Below, piece by piece: positions 27,962 to 38,140 of a stretch of DNA of 64,000 nucleotides. Each line of letters starts with the position of its first letter. Positions within the stretch are counted from its first letter, which is position 1. This DNA is from Paracoccus bogoriensis (GTDB lineage: Bacteria; Pseudomonadota; Alphaproteobacteria; Rhodobacterales; Rhodobacteraceae): assembly GCF_019431455.1 (NCBI RefSeq), contig NZ_JAHYSR010000002.1:103723-167722 (forward strand), read 5' to 3'. The position numbers and the translations under genes were made by a program. Below the pieces are notes generated by a model, which was not told the DNA's origin, ran no database searches, and saw nothing but the letters and a program-made list of their open reading frames with translations.

Positions 27962-28747
27962 ATGGCCGAGGAATTGCTGGATCTGGGCAAGGGTTTCTGG
28001 AACATCCGGGGCAATTTCCGGCTGGCCGGCTTGGTGAATGTCGGCACTCATGCCTCGTTGGTGCGGCTGGGTTCGGGGCGTTTCGTGTTGCTGGACAGCT
28101 ACAGCCTGACCGGCCCGCTGCGCGAGCGGGTCATGGCCCTGACCGATGGCGGTCGGGCAGTCGAGGCGATCCTGAACCTGCACCCGTTCCACACCCTCCA
28201 CTGCGAGGCGATGCACCGCGATTTTCCCGATGCCGCGCTTTACGGGACCGTTCGTCACCATCAGCGTCTGCCTGCCCTGCCCTGGGCCGATGCGCCGGTC
28301 GAATCAGCGGCGCTTGCCGCGCGCTATTCCGATGACATCATCCTGTCGGTGCCTGCCGGAATAGACCTGGTCTGTGCTGCCGAGCATGTCCATGCGGGCT
28401 CGGTTCTGGCCTGGCACAAGGCCAGCGGGACGCTGCATGTGGACGACACGCTGAACCTCGTTCCGGTGCCGCGCCTGCTGCGCGCGGTTCTGCCCCCGCC
28501 GCGGCTGTTCCTGCACCCGACCTTGCCGCAGGCCCTTGCGCCGGGGCCGGGCGCGGTCCGCGACTTCCGGGCATGGATCAGGGCGCTGGCCGCGCAATGC
28601 GCCGATCTCAGGCATCTGGTCGTCGCCCATTCCGGCCATCGCAGCTTCGCGCCGGGAGCCTTTGCCGAGGCGCTTCTGGCCGCGCTGCGCCGTATCTCGC
28701 CGCGTCTGGAACGCGCCGAGGCCCGACGTGGCAGCCCTGCCGTTTGA
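27962..28747 (+). CDS. Metallo-beta-lactamase-fold-like protein of unknown function
   Basis: This 261-residue protein starts best at the ATG at 27962 (MAEELLDLGKGFWNIRG); the frame is open to 27878. Its N-terminal half looks like a divergent beta-lactamase fold: FVLLDSYSL, then LNLHPFHTLHCEAMHRDFPDA, which occupies the place of the HxHxDH metal motif but keeps only part of it. A later LHVDDTLN could supply another ligand. No partner enzyme lies beside it. I would not assign a substrate; DUF4336-type proteins are a possible comparison. Confidence 0.5.
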   Translation: MAEELLDLGKGFWNIRGNFRLAGLVNVGTHASLVRLGSGRFVLLDSYSLTGPLRERVMALTDGGRAVEAILNLHPFHTLHCEAMHRDFPDAALYGTVRHHQRLPALPWADAPVESAALAARYSDDIILSVPAGIDLVCAAEHVHAGSVLAWHKASGTLHVDDTLNLVPVPRLLRAVLPPPRLFLHPTLPQALAPGPGAVRDFRAWIRALAAQCADLRHLVVAHSGHRSFAPGAFAEALLAALRRISPRLERAEARRGSPAV

Positions 28748-28950
28748 GCGCGACATCCGTCCCTTGCCTGAAACGCAGGCGCCTGTCCGTTCGGCGGGCG
28801 GCCAGCCGGGCGGTTGCCGGCCGACGACCGACTGACATCGAAGCGGCGCACAGGGCTATGGTCTTGCCTTCTGCGCTCGTCTAGAACCGGGATGCGCAGG
28901 CCAAGCCGATCCGGTCCGCGGTAAAGAGTGTCTAACCTAGGGACGAAAGC

Positions 28951-30072
28951 ATGTCGAAACGCGCCTTGATCACGGGGATCACCGGACAGGACGGCTCCTA
29001 TCTCGCGGAATTCCTGATCGCAAAGGGCTACGAAGTCCACGGGATCAAGCGCAGGTCATCCTCGCTGAACACGCAGCGGATCGACCACATCTATCAGGAT
29101 CCCCATGCCGACAACGCGCAGATGTTCCTGCATTACGGGGATCTGGGCGACACGTCCTCGGTCATGCGGATCATGGCCGATGTCAAGCCGGACGAGGTCT
29201 ATAACCTTGGTGCGCAATCGCATGTGGCGGTCAGTTTCGCGACGCCGGAATATACCGCCAATGTGGACGCGATCGGCACGCTGCGCATCCTGGAAGCCAT
29301 CCGCTTCCTGGGACTTGAGGACAAGACCCGGTTCTACCAGGCCTCGACCTCGGAGCTTTACGGGATGGTCCAGGAAATCCCGCAGCGCGAGACGACGCCC
29401 TTCTATCCGCGATCGCCTTATGCGGTGGCCAAGATGTATGCCTACTGGATCACGGTGAATTACCGCGAGGCCTATGGGATCTATGGCTGCAACGGCATCC
29501 TGTTCAATCACGAATCCCCCCGCCGTGGCGAAACCTTCGTGACCCGCAAGATCACGCGCGGCCTGGCCAATATCGCCCAGGGACTGGAGGATTGTCTCTA
29601 CATGGGCAATATCGACGCGCTGCGCGACTGGGGCCACGCCAGGGATTATGTCCGTATGCAGTGGATGATGCTGCAACAGGACAAGCCCGAGGATTTCGTG
29701 ATCGCCACGGGCGTTCAGTATTCCGTGCGCCAGTTCATCGAATGGTCGGCCGCCCATCTGGGCATCACCCTGCGCTTCGAGGGCCAGGGGGAACAGGAAA
29801 TCGGCATCGTCGAATCCGTCACCGGCGATGACGCGCCGGGCGTGAAGGCGGGCGACGTGATCGTGCGGATCGACCCGCGCTATTACCGCCCGACCGAGGT
29901 CGAGACCCTGCTGGGCGATCCGACCAAGGCCAGGGAGAAGCTGGGCTGGGTTCCCGAGATCACCACGCAGCAGATGTGCGAAGAGATGGTGGCCGAGGAT
30001 CTGAAGGCCGCCCGCCGTCATGCGCTGCTGCGCAATCACGGCTATGACATGCCGATCTATCACGAAAGCTGA
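28951..30072 (+). CDS. gmd: GDP-mannose 4,6-dehydratase
   Basis: This short-chain dehydrogenase converts GDP-mannose to GDP-4-dehydro-6-deoxy-mannose. The 373-residue protein has the NADP-binding [11 protein letters not shown] (residues 8-18), the typical [16 protein letters not shown] loop, [12 protein letters not shown], and the catalytic YAVAK motif. It is followed 8 bases later by fcl, giving the two-step GDP-L-fucose pathway. The 203-bp region before it probably holds a promoter for the polysaccharide genes. Confidence 0.97.
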   Translation: MSKRALITGITGQDGSYLAEFLIAKGYEVHGIKRRSSSLNTQRIDHIYQDPHADNAQMFLHYGDLGDTSSVMRIMADVKPDEVYNLGAQSHVAVSFATPEYTANVDAIGTLRILEAIRFLGLEDKTRFYQASTSELYGMVQEIPQRETTPFYPRSPYAVAKMYAYWITVNYREAYGIYGCNGILFNHESPRRGETFVTRKITRGLANIAQGLEDCLYMGNIDALRDWGHARDYVRMQWMMLQQDKPEDFVIATGVQYSVRQFIEWSAAHLGITLRFEGQGEQEIGIVESVTGDDAPGVKAGDVIVRIDPRYYRPTEVETLLGDPTKAREKLGWVPEITTQQMCEEMVAEDLKAARRHALLRNHGYDMPIYHES

Positions 30073-30080
30073 GGCCCGCC

Positions 30081-31043
30081 ATGACCCGGATCTTTGTCGC
30101 AGGTCATCGCGGAATGGTCGGCAGCGCGATCCTGCGCCAGCTCGAGGCGCGGCGCGCCTCGGGCGAGGATCTGACGCTGATCACCCGCACCAGCGCCGAA
30201 CTTGACCTGACCGATCAGGCCGCCGTGCGCCGTTTCATGCAGGCCGAGCGGCCCGATGCGGTGATCCTGGCGGCGGCCAAGGTGGGCGGGATCCATGCCA
30301 ACAACACCTATCCGGCGGATTTCATCCACAAGAACCTGATGATCCAGTGCAATGTCATCCACGAGGCTTATGCCGTCGGGGTGACGCGCCTGCTGCAACT
30401 GGGGTCGAGCTGCATCTACCCGCGCGAGGCGCCCCAGCCGATCCGCGAGGATGCGCTGCTGACCGGCATCCTGGAACCAACGAACGAGCCTTATGCCATT
30501 GCCAAGATCGCCGGGATCAAGCTGTGCGAAAGCTACAACCGACAATTCGGCACGGATTACCGGTCGGTCATGCCTTGCAACCTTTACGGTCCGGGCGACA
30601 ATTTCGACCCTGAAAACAGCCATGTGATGCCCGCCCTGATCCGCCGCTTTCACGAGGCCGCGCGCGAGGGCCGCGACGAGGTCGTGATGTGGGGCACCGG
30701 CACGCCGCGCCGCGAATTCCTGCATGTGGACGACATGGCGCGCGCCTCGCTGTTCGTGTTCGATCTGGACCGCGCCACCTACGAGGCGAATACCCAGCCG
30801 ATGCTGTCGCATCTGAATGTCGGCTCGGGCAGCGACATCTCGATCGGGGAACTGGCCGCGATGGTCGCGCGCGTGGTGGGTTTCAAGGGCCGCATCACCA
30901 ACGACCTGACCAGGCCCGACGGCACGATGCGCAAGTTGATGTCGTCGGACAAGCTGATGGCGATGGGCTGGCGCCCCGAAATCGCGCTGGAGGACGGGAT
31001 CGCCGACGCCTATCGCTGGTTTCTGGAACACCGGGCAGCCTGA
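30081..31043 (+). CDS. fcl: GDP-L-fucose synthase
   Basis: This epimerase/reductase turns the Gmd product into GDP-L-fucose with NADPH. The 320-residue protein has [17 protein letters not shown] at the N terminus, [18 protein letters not shown], and the catalytic YAIAK motif near residue 135. Its TGA shares a base with the start of the following fucosyltransferase-like gene (TGATG), which suggests that GDP-fucose synthesis and use are coupled. Confidence 0.96.
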   Translation: MTRIFVAGHRGMVGSAILRQLEARRASGEDLTLITRTSAELDLTDQAAVRRFMQAERPDAVILAAAKVGGIHANNTYPADFIHKNLMIQCNVIHEAYAVGVTRLLQLGSSCIYPREAPQPIREDALLTGILEPTNEPYAIAKIAGIKLCESYNRQFGTDYRSVMPCNLYGPGDNFDPENSHVMPALIRRFHEAAREGRDEVVMWGTGTPRREFLHVDDMARASLFVFDLDRATYEANTQPMLSHLNVGSGSDISIGELAAMVARVVGFKGRITNDLTRPDGTMRKLMSSDKLMAMGWRPEIALEDGIADAYRWFLEHRAA

Positions 31044-33253
31044 TGGATCAACCGACGGGCACGCTGATCGCATTCCGTGCCGACCGTCTCGGGGGCCGGC
31101 TGATCGCGCTGCTGAACACGATGCGTTTCGCGCGCAGCTATGGCCTGCCGTTCGTCGTGCATTGGCGCGACAGCGACGGGATGGGCGACGGGACCGAACT
31201 GTTCTCCGAGGACTTTGTCCGCGACCATTTCATCGACAAGCAGACCTATCAGCAGATGCGCGATGCGGCGACGGCGCATGGCGCGATCATGTCCAGCAAC
31301 TCGGCCGAGGCATTTCTGGATTTCCTGCGGGACGGCAGGCATATCCTGTTCGATCCGCCCTTTGACGTGCTGCGGATGCCCTTTGAATCCGAAGAGGCCG
31401 TCAGGGCCACCTTCCGCGAGGTGGTGGACAGCCTGCCTCTGAACCCGGTCCTGCAAGAGCATCTGGACGATCTGCGCGCCCGCCTGCACGATGGCCGGCG
31501 GACCGTGTCCTATCACATCCGCCGGGGCGATCTGACCAGCGACATGCGCGCCATGAACCGCGCCTGGCCCAACAAGTTCGTCCCCGACGAGTTCTTCGAG
31601 ACGCATATCCGCGCCAATCTGGAAGGCTCGGGCACGCGGACGGTGCTGTTCAGCGACAACAAGGCCGTGCTGGACCGCTACACCCGCATGTTCCCCGGCC
31701 TTCTGACCTTTGCCGACATCGCCGATACCAGCGCCCTGACCCCGGTTCAGCGCGACGCGCTGGAGCTGTTTGCCATGTCACTGTCCGATCTGATCGTGGC
31801 GCCGCCCTCCTCGGCCTTTTCCTCGACCGCCAGGACGATCGGCGGCTGCGCGTTCCGCGACGTGGAGGCCGATATTTCCCCCGCGGAACGTCTGGCCGCG
31901 CTGGATGTGCTGGCCGCGCGGATGAAGGATCAGCCCGAGTTCTTTGCCAATGAGGGCGAGATCGGGCAATATATGGTCTATGTCTGCAACCATCTGGTCG
32001 AGACGGGCCGCCGGGCCGAGTTCATCCGCATCGCGCGCGCCCATGTCGAGCGCGGGCTGAACATCGCCTTCGTTCATGCCCTGCTGTTTCGCGAGATGTT
32101 CAACGAGGGCCAGTTTCAGGAAATCTGCGATCTGCGCCCGGTCGTGGATCGCGGCTTCGTGCTGTTCCAGCGCAGTTTCGCGCAGGTCGCGTTGTATCAC
32201 GGCCTTGCGCTGCTGGTGCTGGGCCGGCGCGCCGAGGGGCTGCGCCAGATCGTCTCGGCCTTCTGGCACGAGCCGATCGAAGGCGAGATCAACACCTTGG
32301 CCGGCCTCTTGCGACGGCAGGGAGACTTCGACGACACGAACTTCTGGCCCACCGATCCCGTGGTCGAGCCGCTCTTTCCGAACCGGACTGTCGTGGACAT
32401 CACGAGGCGCTTCTATACCGGGGCGATCTCGGCTGGGGTGCTGCAATTCAACGGCATGGTGCCCGCCAGCCGGGTCGCGGTCTGGGAATGGCCGGATTTC
32501 ACGCGCTCGGACCATCGCAACAAGGAACGGTTGTTCGGGCATTTCCGCACCATCCTGAAGATCCTGGCGCGGCGCAGCTGGGCGCCCGAACCGAAGCCGC
32601 ATTTCGACAGCTTTACCGGCATGATCGCCCTGCGCGAGGGCAATCTGGAACAGGCCGAGGGGCTGATCCTGTCCAGCATCGCCGCACGGCCCGATATCGC
32701 CCTGTTCCACAAGCGCCTGGCCGAGCTTCGCCACCATCAGGGCCGCCCGGACGAGGCGATGGCCGCGTTGGACCACGCAATCGGCCTGGCGCCGCATGTC
32801 TCGATGCTGCGCGCACTCAAGGGGCTGTTCCTGTTTCGTGCCGGCGATGCCGAGGCTGCCGCCGATACGCTGTGTTCGCTGATGGACGAGGGGCGGCTGC
32901 ATTTTCCTTCGGTGTTCTTCCTGGCCGCGGACGCGGCGCGCAAGGCGGGTCGGATCGGGGATGCGATCCGCATGTTGCAATCAGGTCTGGACCTGTCGCC
33001 GATGCAATGGCGCCGCCAGTTCGATCTGGCCAGCATGAAGGCTGAAACCGGCGATACCGAGGGCGCGATACGGGTTCTGGACTGGGCGCTGCAATGGGCC
33101 TCTGACCATCCGCCCCTGGTGCTGCTGCAGACCGACCTGCTGATCGCCTCGGGCCAGGCCGAGCGCGCGCGGGCCGTGCTGGAGGCCGCGATCCGGCACC
33201 ACCCCGACAAGAAGCAATATCAGCGGCGTCGGCACAAGCTGGAAAAGGCCTGA
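31043..33253 (+). CDS. Fucosyltransferase-like protein with TPR-like C-terminal region
   Basis: This 736-residue protein combines two parts. Residues about 1-290 resemble alpha-1,2/alpha-1,6-type fucosyltransferases: HIRRGDL at 158-163 and following is the family's GDP-fucose-binding HxRRGD motif, and TVLFSDNKAVLD and DLIVAPPSSAFSSTA match its later motifs. The remaining roughly 440 residues lack sugar-transfer motifs; the last 200 are Ala/Leu-rich helical repeats of TPR style (for example FHKRLAELRHHQGRPDEAMA). The start at 31043 is fixed by the TGATG junction with fcl. The polymer or protein acceptor is unknown. Confidence 0.75.
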   Translation: MDQPTGTLIAFRADRLGGRLIALLNTMRFARSYGLPFVVHWRDSDGMGDGTELFSEDFVRDHFIDKQTYQQMRDAATAHGAIMSSNSAEAFLDFLRDGRHILFDPPFDVLRMPFESEEAVRATFREVVDSLPLNPVLQEHLDDLRARLHDGRRTVSYHIRRGDLTSDMRAMNRAWPNKFVPDEFFETHIRANLEGSGTRTVLFSDNKAVLDRYTRMFPGLLTFADIADTSALTPVQRDALELFAMSLSDLIVAPPSSAFSSTARTIGGCAFRDVEADISPAERLAALDVLAARMKDQPEFFANEGEIGQYMVYVCNHLVETGRRAEFIRIARAHVERGLNIAFVHALLFREMFNEGQFQEICDLRPVVDRGFVLFQRSFAQVALYHGLALLVLGRRAEGLRQIVSAFWHEPIEGEINTLAGLLRRQGDFDDTNFWPTDPVVEPLFPNRTVVDITRRFYTGAISAGVLQFNGMVPASRVAVWEWPDFTRSDHRNKERLFGHFRTILKILARRSWAPEPKPHFDSFTGMIALREGNLEQAEGLILSSIAARPDIALFHKRLAELRHHQGRPDEAMAALDHAIGLAPHVSMLRALKGLFLFRAGDAEAAADTLCSLMDEGRLHFPSVFFLAADAARKAGRIGDAIRMLQSGLDLSPMQWRRQFDLASMKAETGDTEGAIRVLDWALQWASDHPPLVLLQTDLLIASGQAERARAVLEAAIRHHPDKKQYQRRRHKLEKA

Positions 33254-33290
33254 CGCCCCGGGACCGGATGACACGCGAGGGAAGGACAAG

Positions 33291-34694
33291 ATGACCTCTG
33301 CCGCCGCTGGCCGTATCCATTTCGTGGTCCTGTCGGACCGGACCGAGCCCTATGCGGGCAATGCCGCCGCACTTTGTACCGCTGCGCTGGCGGCCGGAGC
33401 CGACGAGGCGCTGCATTACAGCGCCGACCGATTGGAGGCCGATGGCTTCTGGCAGGCCCATCCTCATATCCCGCGGGACGCGCCGCGTCTGGGCTTTGGC
33501 GCCTGGCGGCCCTTTGTGATGCGGCGGATGCTGGAACGGGTCGCGCCCGATGATATGGTGATCCTGCATGATGCGGGAAGCCATGCGACGGACCGACTGC
33601 CCGCGATGCCTGCCCGCCTGCGCCTGCTGGCCGATCTGTGTGCGCGTGTTCCGCAGGGCATGATCCACGGCAGCGCGCTGGCCGCGACCCCGCAGGAAAG
33701 CCTGATCAAGCAGGATTGCCTGGTCCTGCTGGGTGCCGATTCGACCGAGGCGCGGCGCGCGGCTTTCGTCAGTTCCGGGATTCTGGTCTATCGGCCCGGT
33801 CGCGCGGCCTTTGCCTTTCTTGACGACTGGCAGTCGGCCTGCGCCGATCCGCGCCTGCTGACGGACGAGCCCGACCGCCACGGCGCGCCCAACCCGCAAA
33901 TGCGCCGCCACGCGCAAGAGGAAGCCATCGCCTCGATCCTCGTCCATCGCCACGCCGTGCCGCATTTCGACCTGAAGGCCGCCGCGCCCGACCTGCTGGA
34001 GGCTGTCGGCAAGGCTCGCCGCCAACTTGCCGATCCCGAGACGCACCTGGCCTCGATCCTGTGGGTGCTGGAGCGGTCGGGCGGCTCGGTCGATGACGGC
34101 CTGCGCCTTCTGGCCTATCTGGACGGCCCCCGTCCCGCCCGGGCGGTGCCGAATATCGGCTACAAGCGTGCTCTGGATGGGGAATTGCGCCGTCTGGGCA
34201 ATGGCTGGCGTGCGCGGATCGTGACCGCCCATCTGCGCCACGTCGTGTCCGGGAACCGCGTCCTGTCGGCGATGCTGCACGGTTTGAAGGACATGCCCGA
34301 ATGGCGTGACGATTTCTGGCAGCGCGCGACCGCCCTTGCGAATCTGGCGCTGACCGATCTGCTCGTCTCGGGCGGGTCCGCCGATCTGGCCGGCATGAAG
34401 CGCCTGATCCGACAGGCGATCACTGGCACGCTTGACGACATGCCGCTGCTCTCCGACGAATTGCTGGGATCTTGCATCTGGGCGCGGCTGGACATGTCCG
34501 CCCGCGAGGTGGTCCGCAATGCGCAAGGCGCTCATACCAACGAGGAGCGCAAGACGGTCATGGCCGAATTCGTGGCCTGGCTCCGCGCGCGCGGCTTCCC
34601 GCAGGATGATTTGCTGGATGGCGGCGATCTGGACGAATTCACGAATCGGACGCGCCGTCTGCTGATGGATTGGCTGCTGCTGGACCATCTGTGA
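33291..34694 (+). CDS. Putative glycosyltransferase-like protein, paralogue of the gene at 38141
   Basis: I do not recognise the family of this 467-residue protein by name. Within it, [20 protein letters not shown] followed by MVILHDAG (about residues 65-95) and [18 protein letters not shown] (about 195) align with GYWLWKP...PDDIVIYNDAG and DPRVLTDQPDELAPTHAQ in the protein encoded at 38141-39592. The [10 protein letters not shown] stretch could be a metal/nucleotide-sugar site of GT-A type. It lies 37 bases after the fucosyltransferase-like gene and 6 bases before rfbC, so a role in assembling a fucose- or rhamnose-containing glycan is likely but inferred. Confidence 0.55.
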   Translation: MTSAAAGRIHFVVLSDRTEPYAGNAAALCTAALAAGADEALHYSADRLEADGFWQAHPHIPRDAPRLGFGAWRPFVMRRMLERVAPDDMVILHDAGSHATDRLPAMPARLRLLADLCARVPQGMIHGSALAATPQESLIKQDCLVLLGADSTEARRAAFVSSGILVYRPGRAAFAFLDDWQSACADPRLLTDEPDRHGAPNPQMRRHAQEEAIASILVHRHAVPHFDLKAAAPDLLEAVGKARRQLADPETHLASILWVLERSGGSVDDGLRLLAYLDGPRPARAVPNIGYKRALDGELRRLGNGWRARIVTAHLRHVVSGNRVLSAMLHGLKDMPEWRDDFWQRATALANLALTDLLVSGGSADLAGMKRLIRQAITGTLDDMPLLSDELLGSCIWARLDMSAREVVRNAQGAHTNEERKTVMAEFVAWLRARGFPQDDLLDGGDLDEFTNRTRRLLMDWLLLDHL

Positions 34695-34700
34695 GGTGCC

Positions 34701-35258
34701 ATGAGGATCGAGAAAACGCCTCTGCCCGGCGTTCTGGCGCTGACCCCCGCCCGGCACAGCGACGCGCGCGGCTTCTTTTCGGAAAGCTGGAACCGACGCC
34801 GCCTGGAAGAGGCCGGGCTGGATCTGCCGGATTTCGTCCAGGACAATCATTCGATCTCGCACGCGGCGGGCACGCTGCGCGGGCTGCACTACCAGGCGCC
34901 GCCTCATGCGCAGGGCAAGCTGGTGCGCTGCGGGCGGGGGCGCATTCTCGACGTGGCGGTCGATGCAAGGCGGGGCAGCGCCCATTACGGCCGATGGGTC
35001 GCGCGCGAACTCAGCTTCGAAAACGGGCTGCAATTGTGGATCCCGGCGGGCTTTCTGCACGGGTTCGTCACGTTGGAACCCGACAGCGAGATCATCTACA
35101 AATGCACGGCGCATTACGACGCCGCCAGCGACGGGGCGGTCCGGTGGGATTCGCTGGGCATCGACTGGGGCGTTACCGATCCGATCCTGTCCGACAAGGA
35201 TCGCACCGCGCCCGCCTTTGCCGATTGGCGATCGCCCTTCGAGATGGAGGGCGCATGA
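34701..35258 (+). CDS. rfbC: dTDP-4-dehydrorhamnose 3,5-epimerase
   Basis: This cupin-fold epimerase performs the third step of dTDP-L-rhamnose synthesis. The 185-residue protein has the expected FSESWN region, [31 protein letters not shown] with the catalytic His, and [10 protein letters not shown]. It is the first of four overlapping genes rfbC-rfbB-rfbD-rfbA; its TGA overlaps the rfbB ATG. Confidence 0.97.
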   Translation: MRIEKTPLPGVLALTPARHSDARGFFSESWNRRRLEEAGLDLPDFVQDNHSISHAAGTLRGLHYQAPPHAQGKLVRCGRGRILDVAVDARRGSAHYGRWVARELSFENGLQLWIPAGFLHGFVTLEPDSEIIYKCTAHYDAASDGAVRWDSLGIDWGVTDPILSDKDRTAPAFADWRSPFEMEGA

Positions 35259-36289
35259 AGATCCTTGTCACCGGCGGGGCAGGTTTCATCGGCTCGGCCG
35301 TGGTGCGGCTGGCGGTGGCGCGGGGCCATCAGGTCGTCAATCTGGACGCGCTGACCTATGCCGCGAACCTGGCCAATGTCGCCTCGGTCGCGGATCATCC
35401 GGCCTATGCCTTTGAACAGGCCGACATCCGCGACCGGCTTGCGCTGGACCGCATCCTGGCGCAGCACCGGCCCGACGCCATCATGCATCTGGCCGCCGAA
35501 AGCCATGTGGACCGGTCCATCGACGGGCCTGCCGCCTTCATCGACACCAACGTGACCGGCACCTTTCACCTGCTGGAGGCCGCGCGCGCCTATTGGCAGC
35601 AGACCCGGCCCGAAGGCTTCCGCCTGCACCATGTCTCGACCGACGAGGTCTTCGGATCTCTGCCCGCGATGGGGCGGTTCGACGAAACCTCGCCCTATGA
35701 CCCGCGCAGCCCCTATGCCGCCAGCAAGGCCGCCAGCGACCATCTGGTGCGTGCCTGGGGGGAAACCTATGGCCTGCCGGTGGTCATCTCGAACTGTTCC
35801 AACAATTACGGGCCGTTCCACTTTCCCGAAAAGCTGGTGCCCGTGGTGATCCTGAATGCGCTGGCCGGGCGGCCGATCCCGGTCTATGGTGATGGCGCCC
35901 ATATCCGCGACTGGCTTTATGTCGAGGATCACGCCGAGGCGCTGCTGGCCGTCCTGACGCGCGGTGCGGTCGGGCGCAGCTACGTGATCGGCGGCGAGGC
36001 CGAGGCCCGCAATCTGGATCTGGTGCGGATGATCTGCGCCCATATGGACCGGCTGAACCCCGCAGGCGCGCCCCATGACCGGCTGATCGCCTTTGTCGAG
36101 GATCGCCCCGGCCATGACCGGCGCTATGCCATCGACCCCGCGCGCATCCGGCGGGAACTGGGCTGGCGCCCCTCGGTCACGCTGGATCAGGGGCTGGGCC
36201 TGACCGTGGCCTGGTATCTCGACAACCGCGACTGGTGGGAGCCGCTGCTGGCGCGCAAGGGCGTCGGCCAGCGTTTGGGCCGCGCCTGA
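35255..36289 (+). CDS. rfbB: dTDP-glucose 4,6-dehydratase
   Basis: This NAD-dependent enzyme converts dTDP-glucose to dTDP-4-keto-6-deoxyglucose. The 344-residue protein has the N-terminal [38 protein letters not shown], the catalytic YAASK, and [17 protein letters not shown], all characteristic. The ATG at 35255 is set by the ATGA overlap with rfbC; its TGA shares a base with the rfbD ATG. Confidence 0.97.
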   Translation: MKILVTGGAGFIGSAVVRLAVARGHQVVNLDALTYAANLANVASVADHPAYAFEQADIRDRLALDRILAQHRPDAIMHLAAESHVDRSIDGPAAFIDTNVTGTFHLLEAARAYWQQTRPEGFRLHHVSTDEVFGSLPAMGRFDETSPYDPRSPYAASKAASDHLVRAWGETYGLPVVISNCSNNYGPFHFPEKLVPVVILNALAGRPIPVYGDGAHIRDWLYVEDHAEALLAVLTRGAVGRSYVIGGEAEARNLDLVRMICAHMDRLNPAGAPHDRLIAFVEDRPGHDRRYAIDPARIRRELGWRPSVTLDQGLGLTVAWYLDNRDWWEPLLARKGVGQRLGRA

Positions 36290-37137
36290 TGCAGGGTCTT
36301 CTGGTCTTTGGCCGCAGCGGGCAGGTCGCGCGCGAGGTGGCGCGCCTTGCGCCACAGGCGCGGTTTCTGGGCCGCGATCAGGCCGACCTGACCGACCCCG
36401 ATGCCTGCGCCCGCGCCATCAGAGGCGCGGCCGCTGTGCTGAACGCGGCCGCCTATACCGCCGTTGACCAGGCCGAGACCGAGCCGCAGACGGCCTATGC
36501 CGTCAACGCGCTGGCCCCCGGCGCGATGGCGCAGGCGGCGGCGGCCGAGGGCATTCCCTTCCTGCATCTGTCCTCCGATTACGTCTTTGACGGCAGCGGC
36601 GATCACGCGCGGGCCGAGGATGCGCCGACCGGGCCTCTGGGCGTCTATGGTGCCTCGAAGCTGGCGGGGGAACAGGCCGTCGCGCAGGCGGGCGGGCAAT
36701 GGGCGGTGATACGGACCTCGTGGGTCTTCAGCGCGCAGGGCCGGAACTTTGTCAAGACGATGCTGCGTCTTGGCGCCGAGCGTGACGAAGTGTCGGTCGT
36801 GGGCGACCAGATCGGCGGGCCCACCCCGGCGGATGCGATCGCGGTCGCGGTCCTGCATATGCTGGCCCGAATGCGCGATGACCCGTCGAAGGGCGGGCTT
36901 TATCATTTCGCCGGTGATCCGCAGATCAGCTGGGCAGATTTTGCCGCGCGGATCATGGCGCGGGCGGGCATGGCCTGCCGCATCCGCCCCATCGCCAGCG
37001 CCGACTACCCGACGCCTGCGCGCCGTCCGCTGAATTCGCGGCTGGACTGCGCCGCCATCACGCGCGACTTTGGGCTGGCCCGGCCCGATTGGCGCGACGG
37101 GCTGGACCGGGTTCTGGCCGAATTGAGGGCGACATGA
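36289..37137 (+). CDS. rfbD: dTDP-4-dehydrorhamnose reductase
   Basis: This short-chain reductase makes dTDP-L-rhamnose in the final step. The 282-residue protein has the Rossmann start LLVFGRSGQVAREVA, NAAAYTAVDQAE, LSSDYVFDG and the catalytic YGASK motif. The ATG at 36289 is fixed by its one-base overlap with the rfbB stop; the frame upstream to 36235 lies in rfbB. Confidence 0.96.
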   Translation: MQGLLVFGRSGQVAREVARLAPQARFLGRDQADLTDPDACARAIRGAAAVLNAAAYTAVDQAETEPQTAYAVNALAPGAMAQAAAAEGIPFLHLSSDYVFDGSGDHARAEDAPTGPLGVYGASKLAGEQAVAQAGGQWAVIRTSWVFSAQGRNFVKTMLRLGAERDEVSVVGDQIGGPTPADAIAVAVLHMLARMRDDPSKGGLYHFAGDPQISWADFAARIMARAGMACRIRPIASADYPTPARRPLNSRLDCAAITRDFGLARPDWRDGLDRVLAELRAT

Positions 37138-38006
37138 CCGCACGCAAGGGGATCATTCTGGCCGGGGGTAGCGGCACCCGTCTCTACCCGATTACAATGG
37201 CCGTGTCCAAGCAGTTGCTGCCGCTTTATGACAAACCGATGATCTACTACCCGATCACGGTGCTGATGCTGGCGGGCATCCGCGAAATCGCGATCATCAC
37301 CACCCCGCAGGACCAGCCGCAATTCCAGCGCCTGCTGGGCGATGGCAGCCAATGGGGGCTGCGTTTCGACTGGGTTGTGCAGCCCCGCCCCGAGGGGCTG
37401 GCGCAGGCCTATCTGCTGGCGGCGGATTTCCTGAATGGCGCGGCCTCGGCGATGGTCCTGGGCGACAACATCTTCTTTGGCCATGGCCTGCCTCCGCTGC
37501 TGCATCAGGCGGATGCGCGGCAAACGGGCGCGACGATCTTCTGTTACCGTGTCCGCGACCCGCAGCGTTACGGAGTCGTGCTGTTCGACGATCAGGACCG
37601 GCCGGCACGGCTGGTCGAAAAGCCTCGGACGGCGATCTCGCCCTGGGCCGTGACGGGGCTTTACTTCCTGGACGGAACCGCGCCCGAACGTGCGGCGCGG
37701 GTGACGCCCTCGGCCCGGGGCGAGTTGGAGATCACCGCCCTTCTGGACAGCTACCTGGCCGAGGATGCGCTGACCGTTCAGCGCATGGGGCGCGGCTTTG
37801 CCTGGCTGGATACCGGCACGCATGAAAGCCTGCTGGACGCGGGCAATTTCGTCCGCACGCTTGAGAACCGGCAGGGCCTTCAGACCGGCTGCCCTGAAGA
37901 GATCGCCTATGAAGCCGGCTGGATCTCGGCCGATGCCTTGCGCGCGCGGGCCGAATTGTTTCACAAGACCGAATATGGTGCCTATCTGTTGCGGCTGCTG
38001 GGCTGA
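37134..38006 (+). CDS. rfbA: Glucose-1-phosphate thymidylyltransferase
   Basis: This nucleotidyltransferase makes dTDP-glucose from glucose-1-phosphate and dTTP, feeding rfbB. The 290-residue protein starts with KGIILAGGSGTRLYPIT, the nucleotide-binding signature, followed by SKQLLPLYDKPMIYYP and VLGDNIFFGHGL. Its ATG is in an ATGA overlap with rfbD, so all four rhamnose genes are likely one translationally coupled unit. Confidence 0.97.
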   Translation: MTARKGIILAGGSGTRLYPITMAVSKQLLPLYDKPMIYYPITVLMLAGIREIAIITTPQDQPQFQRLLGDGSQWGLRFDWVVQPRPEGLAQAYLLAADFLNGAASAMVLGDNIFFGHGLPPLLHQADARQTGATIFCYRVRDPQRYGVVLFDDQDRPARLVEKPRTAISPWAVTGLYFLDGTAPERAARVTPSARGELEITALLDSYLAEDALTVQRMGRGFAWLDTGTHESLLDAGNFVRTLENRQGLQTGCPEEIAYEAGWISADALRARAELFHKTEYGAYLLRLLG

Positions 38007-38140
38007 GCGCCCGAGACACGTCTTTGCCCTGACGTGTAAAACTGAACGGACGGCCAGCTTGCAAAGCCTGCCCCGGCCGTGGAATCATCGGAATCCGAAT
38101 GTATCCTCCCTGTTCAGGGGCCTTTTTCTCGGGATTTGTC

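Noticed and set aside
30689..33253. Longer form of the fucosyltransferase-like gene starting inside fcl
   Set aside because: The first 118 codons overlap fcl in another frame and look non-coding; the start at 31043 in the TGATG junction is far better.
38023..38044. Weak hairpin ACACGT...ACGTGT after rfbA
   Set aside because: Only six paired bases with a ten-base loop and no T-tract; not strong enough to call a terminator.
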